A DNA stretch of 13,751 nucleotides. Source: Spirochaetota bacterium (GTDB taxonomy: Bacteria > Spirochaetota > Spirochaetia > DSM-27196 > PWMO01). The position numbers and the translations under genes were made by a program. The stretch covers positions 1 through 13,751 of the forward strand of contig JAAAOH010000104.1 of assembly GCA_009908925.1 (NCBI GenBank). Direction: 5' to 3'. The notes below the pieces were generated by a model, which saw only the letters and a list, made by a program, of their open reading frames with translations, made no database searches and was not told where the DNA came from. Shown here one piece after another: positions 13,205-13,751 of the stretch (positions are counted from its first letter, which is position 1; each line of letters opens with the position of its first letter).

Positions 13205-13751
13205 CTACCCTACCTGGGATCTTGCCGAGTTGTAGATTACCGGCATTCTACCCTTCCATTCGGTCCACGTATCACTGTCCATAATCAGGTCAGCCATGAA
13301 GTGGGCGACGTTGATTCGACTCGTCTTCCCGGCGTTGAATACAGGGTCTCTAATTGGCGACGGGTACTGCTGGTGTTCGGTGACTTCTTCTTCGTCGACA
13401 AGGGTATCCGGCCGCACCACGACCCAGTCGATGTCCTCATGGTTTTGTCCTATCTCGACTCGAAGGTAGTCTGCAGCCTGTTCGTTGTCGGACTGCGGCG
13501 GCAGTAGGTGACGAAGAAGCCGGATGACCAACCGGTTAGGGATTGACGCACGATCGTCGCTATCCGGATTGCGGATTGCGGTCGTATTCATTAACACGAA
13601 TTTCGTCTTGTGCCCCGGATTAACTGCTCCAACTGCGTCACATAGCCTGGCGACAACGTCGTGGACCAGCCTACGCGGGGGACCGAAGATGCCTCGCAGG
13701 CTCAGGTTGTGCCCCAGACAAGACGCGATCGCGGTGCACCCTTTTACGTGC
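13205..13751 (-). CDS. NAD(P)H-binding (NmrA/SDR-like) protein, C-terminal 181 residues, cut by the right edge
   Basis: The frame is open from the window edge (first whole codon at 13750) to TAG at 13205. It reads HVKGCTAIASCLGHN, then GIFGPPRRLVHDVVARLCDA, KFVLMNTTAIRN, LLRHLLPPQSDNEQAADYLR, DWVVVRPDTLVDEEEV, and ends with RINVAHFMADLI and WKGRMPVIYN. This layout fits atypical SDR/NAD(P)H-binding proteins: CDA-like 'V-x-SCLG' strand, VLMNT strand and VVRPDTL strand. The N-terminal dinucleotide-binding glycine motif must lie outside the window. An internal ATG at 13591-13597 would remove conserved sequence and is not the true start. Function beyond a probable redox or sensing role is unknown. 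About 100 bp with no gene separate its end from the membrane-protein gene. Confidence 0.85.
   Translation of the reverse strand, partial: HVKGCTAIASCLGHNLSLRGIFGPPRRLVHDVVARLCDAVGAVNPGHKTKFVLMNTTAIRNPDSDDRASIPNRLVIRLLRHLLPPQSDNEQAADYLRVEIGQNHEDIDWVVVRPDTLVDEEEVTEHQQYPSPIRDPVFNAGKTSRINVAHFMADLIMDSDTWTEWKGRMPVIYNSARSQVG

Noticed and set aside
1..13751. CRISPR array, tRNA/rRNA, insertion sequence, toxin-antitoxin or phage defence genes
   Set aside because: No regularly spaced direct repeats, no clover-leaf or conserved rRNA sequence, no transposase or integrase motif and no known defence domain were seen in either strand.

Overview
The window looks like chromosomal DNA of a free-living, moderately GC-rich bacterium. 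A spirochaete of the Spirochaetales is my best guess. The clue is the sugar-binding protein, whose signal peptide runs straight into a short Gly/Gln stretch (VFGGGQGES) instead of a lipobox, as is common in that group. This is an inference from one protein style plus the general gene content; there is no rRNA or marker gene to confirm it. No tRNA, rRNA, CRISPR array, insertion sequence or prophage was seen.

Layout. Positions 1-290 hold the cut-off end of a haloalkane-dehalogenase-like alpha/beta hydrolase whose similarity stops abruptly. On the minus strand follow a DUF2237 protein (418-777) and an orphan ketoacyl-ACP synthase III (825-1751). A divergent intergenic region with a good promoter leads to a secreted protein with two FAS1 domains (1997-2899, plus), closed by a strong intrinsic terminator (2925-2966).

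The core is a minus-strand block from 9246 down to 3029: a ROK-family repressor, a Gfo/Idh/MocA dehydrogenase, a periplasmic sugar-binding protein, a double-domain ABC ATPase and a permease. The last four are tightly spaced and form a CUT2-type (ribose/xylose/galactose-like) import operon. The transporter would bring in a sugar or polyol, the dehydrogenase would oxidise it or a derivative, and the ROK protein would sense it. The same inverted repeat, GTTCG-N5-CGAAC, lies upstream of the dehydrogenase gene and across the predicted promoter of the ROK gene, and I found no other copy. It is therefore a strong candidate operator of an autoregulated local regulon.

The right third (about 9300-13751) looks accessory and partly decayed. 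One minus-strand frame from 10432 to 9428 is unusually open but broken by three stops. It includes an unrecognised 155-codon ORF. Beyond it are an NAD-dependent epimerase/reductase (10449-11432), a 368-bp stretch with no recognisable gene, a short-chain dehydrogenase (11801-12730), a small membrane protein that may be truncated (12758-13102), and the C-terminal part of an NAD(P)H-binding protein running off the right edge (13205-13751).

No wholly new system is evident. The best leads are the ROK operator pair, the one-sided degeneracy of the ABC ATPase sites, the hairpins inside the sugar operon, and the broken frame upstream of the ROK gene.
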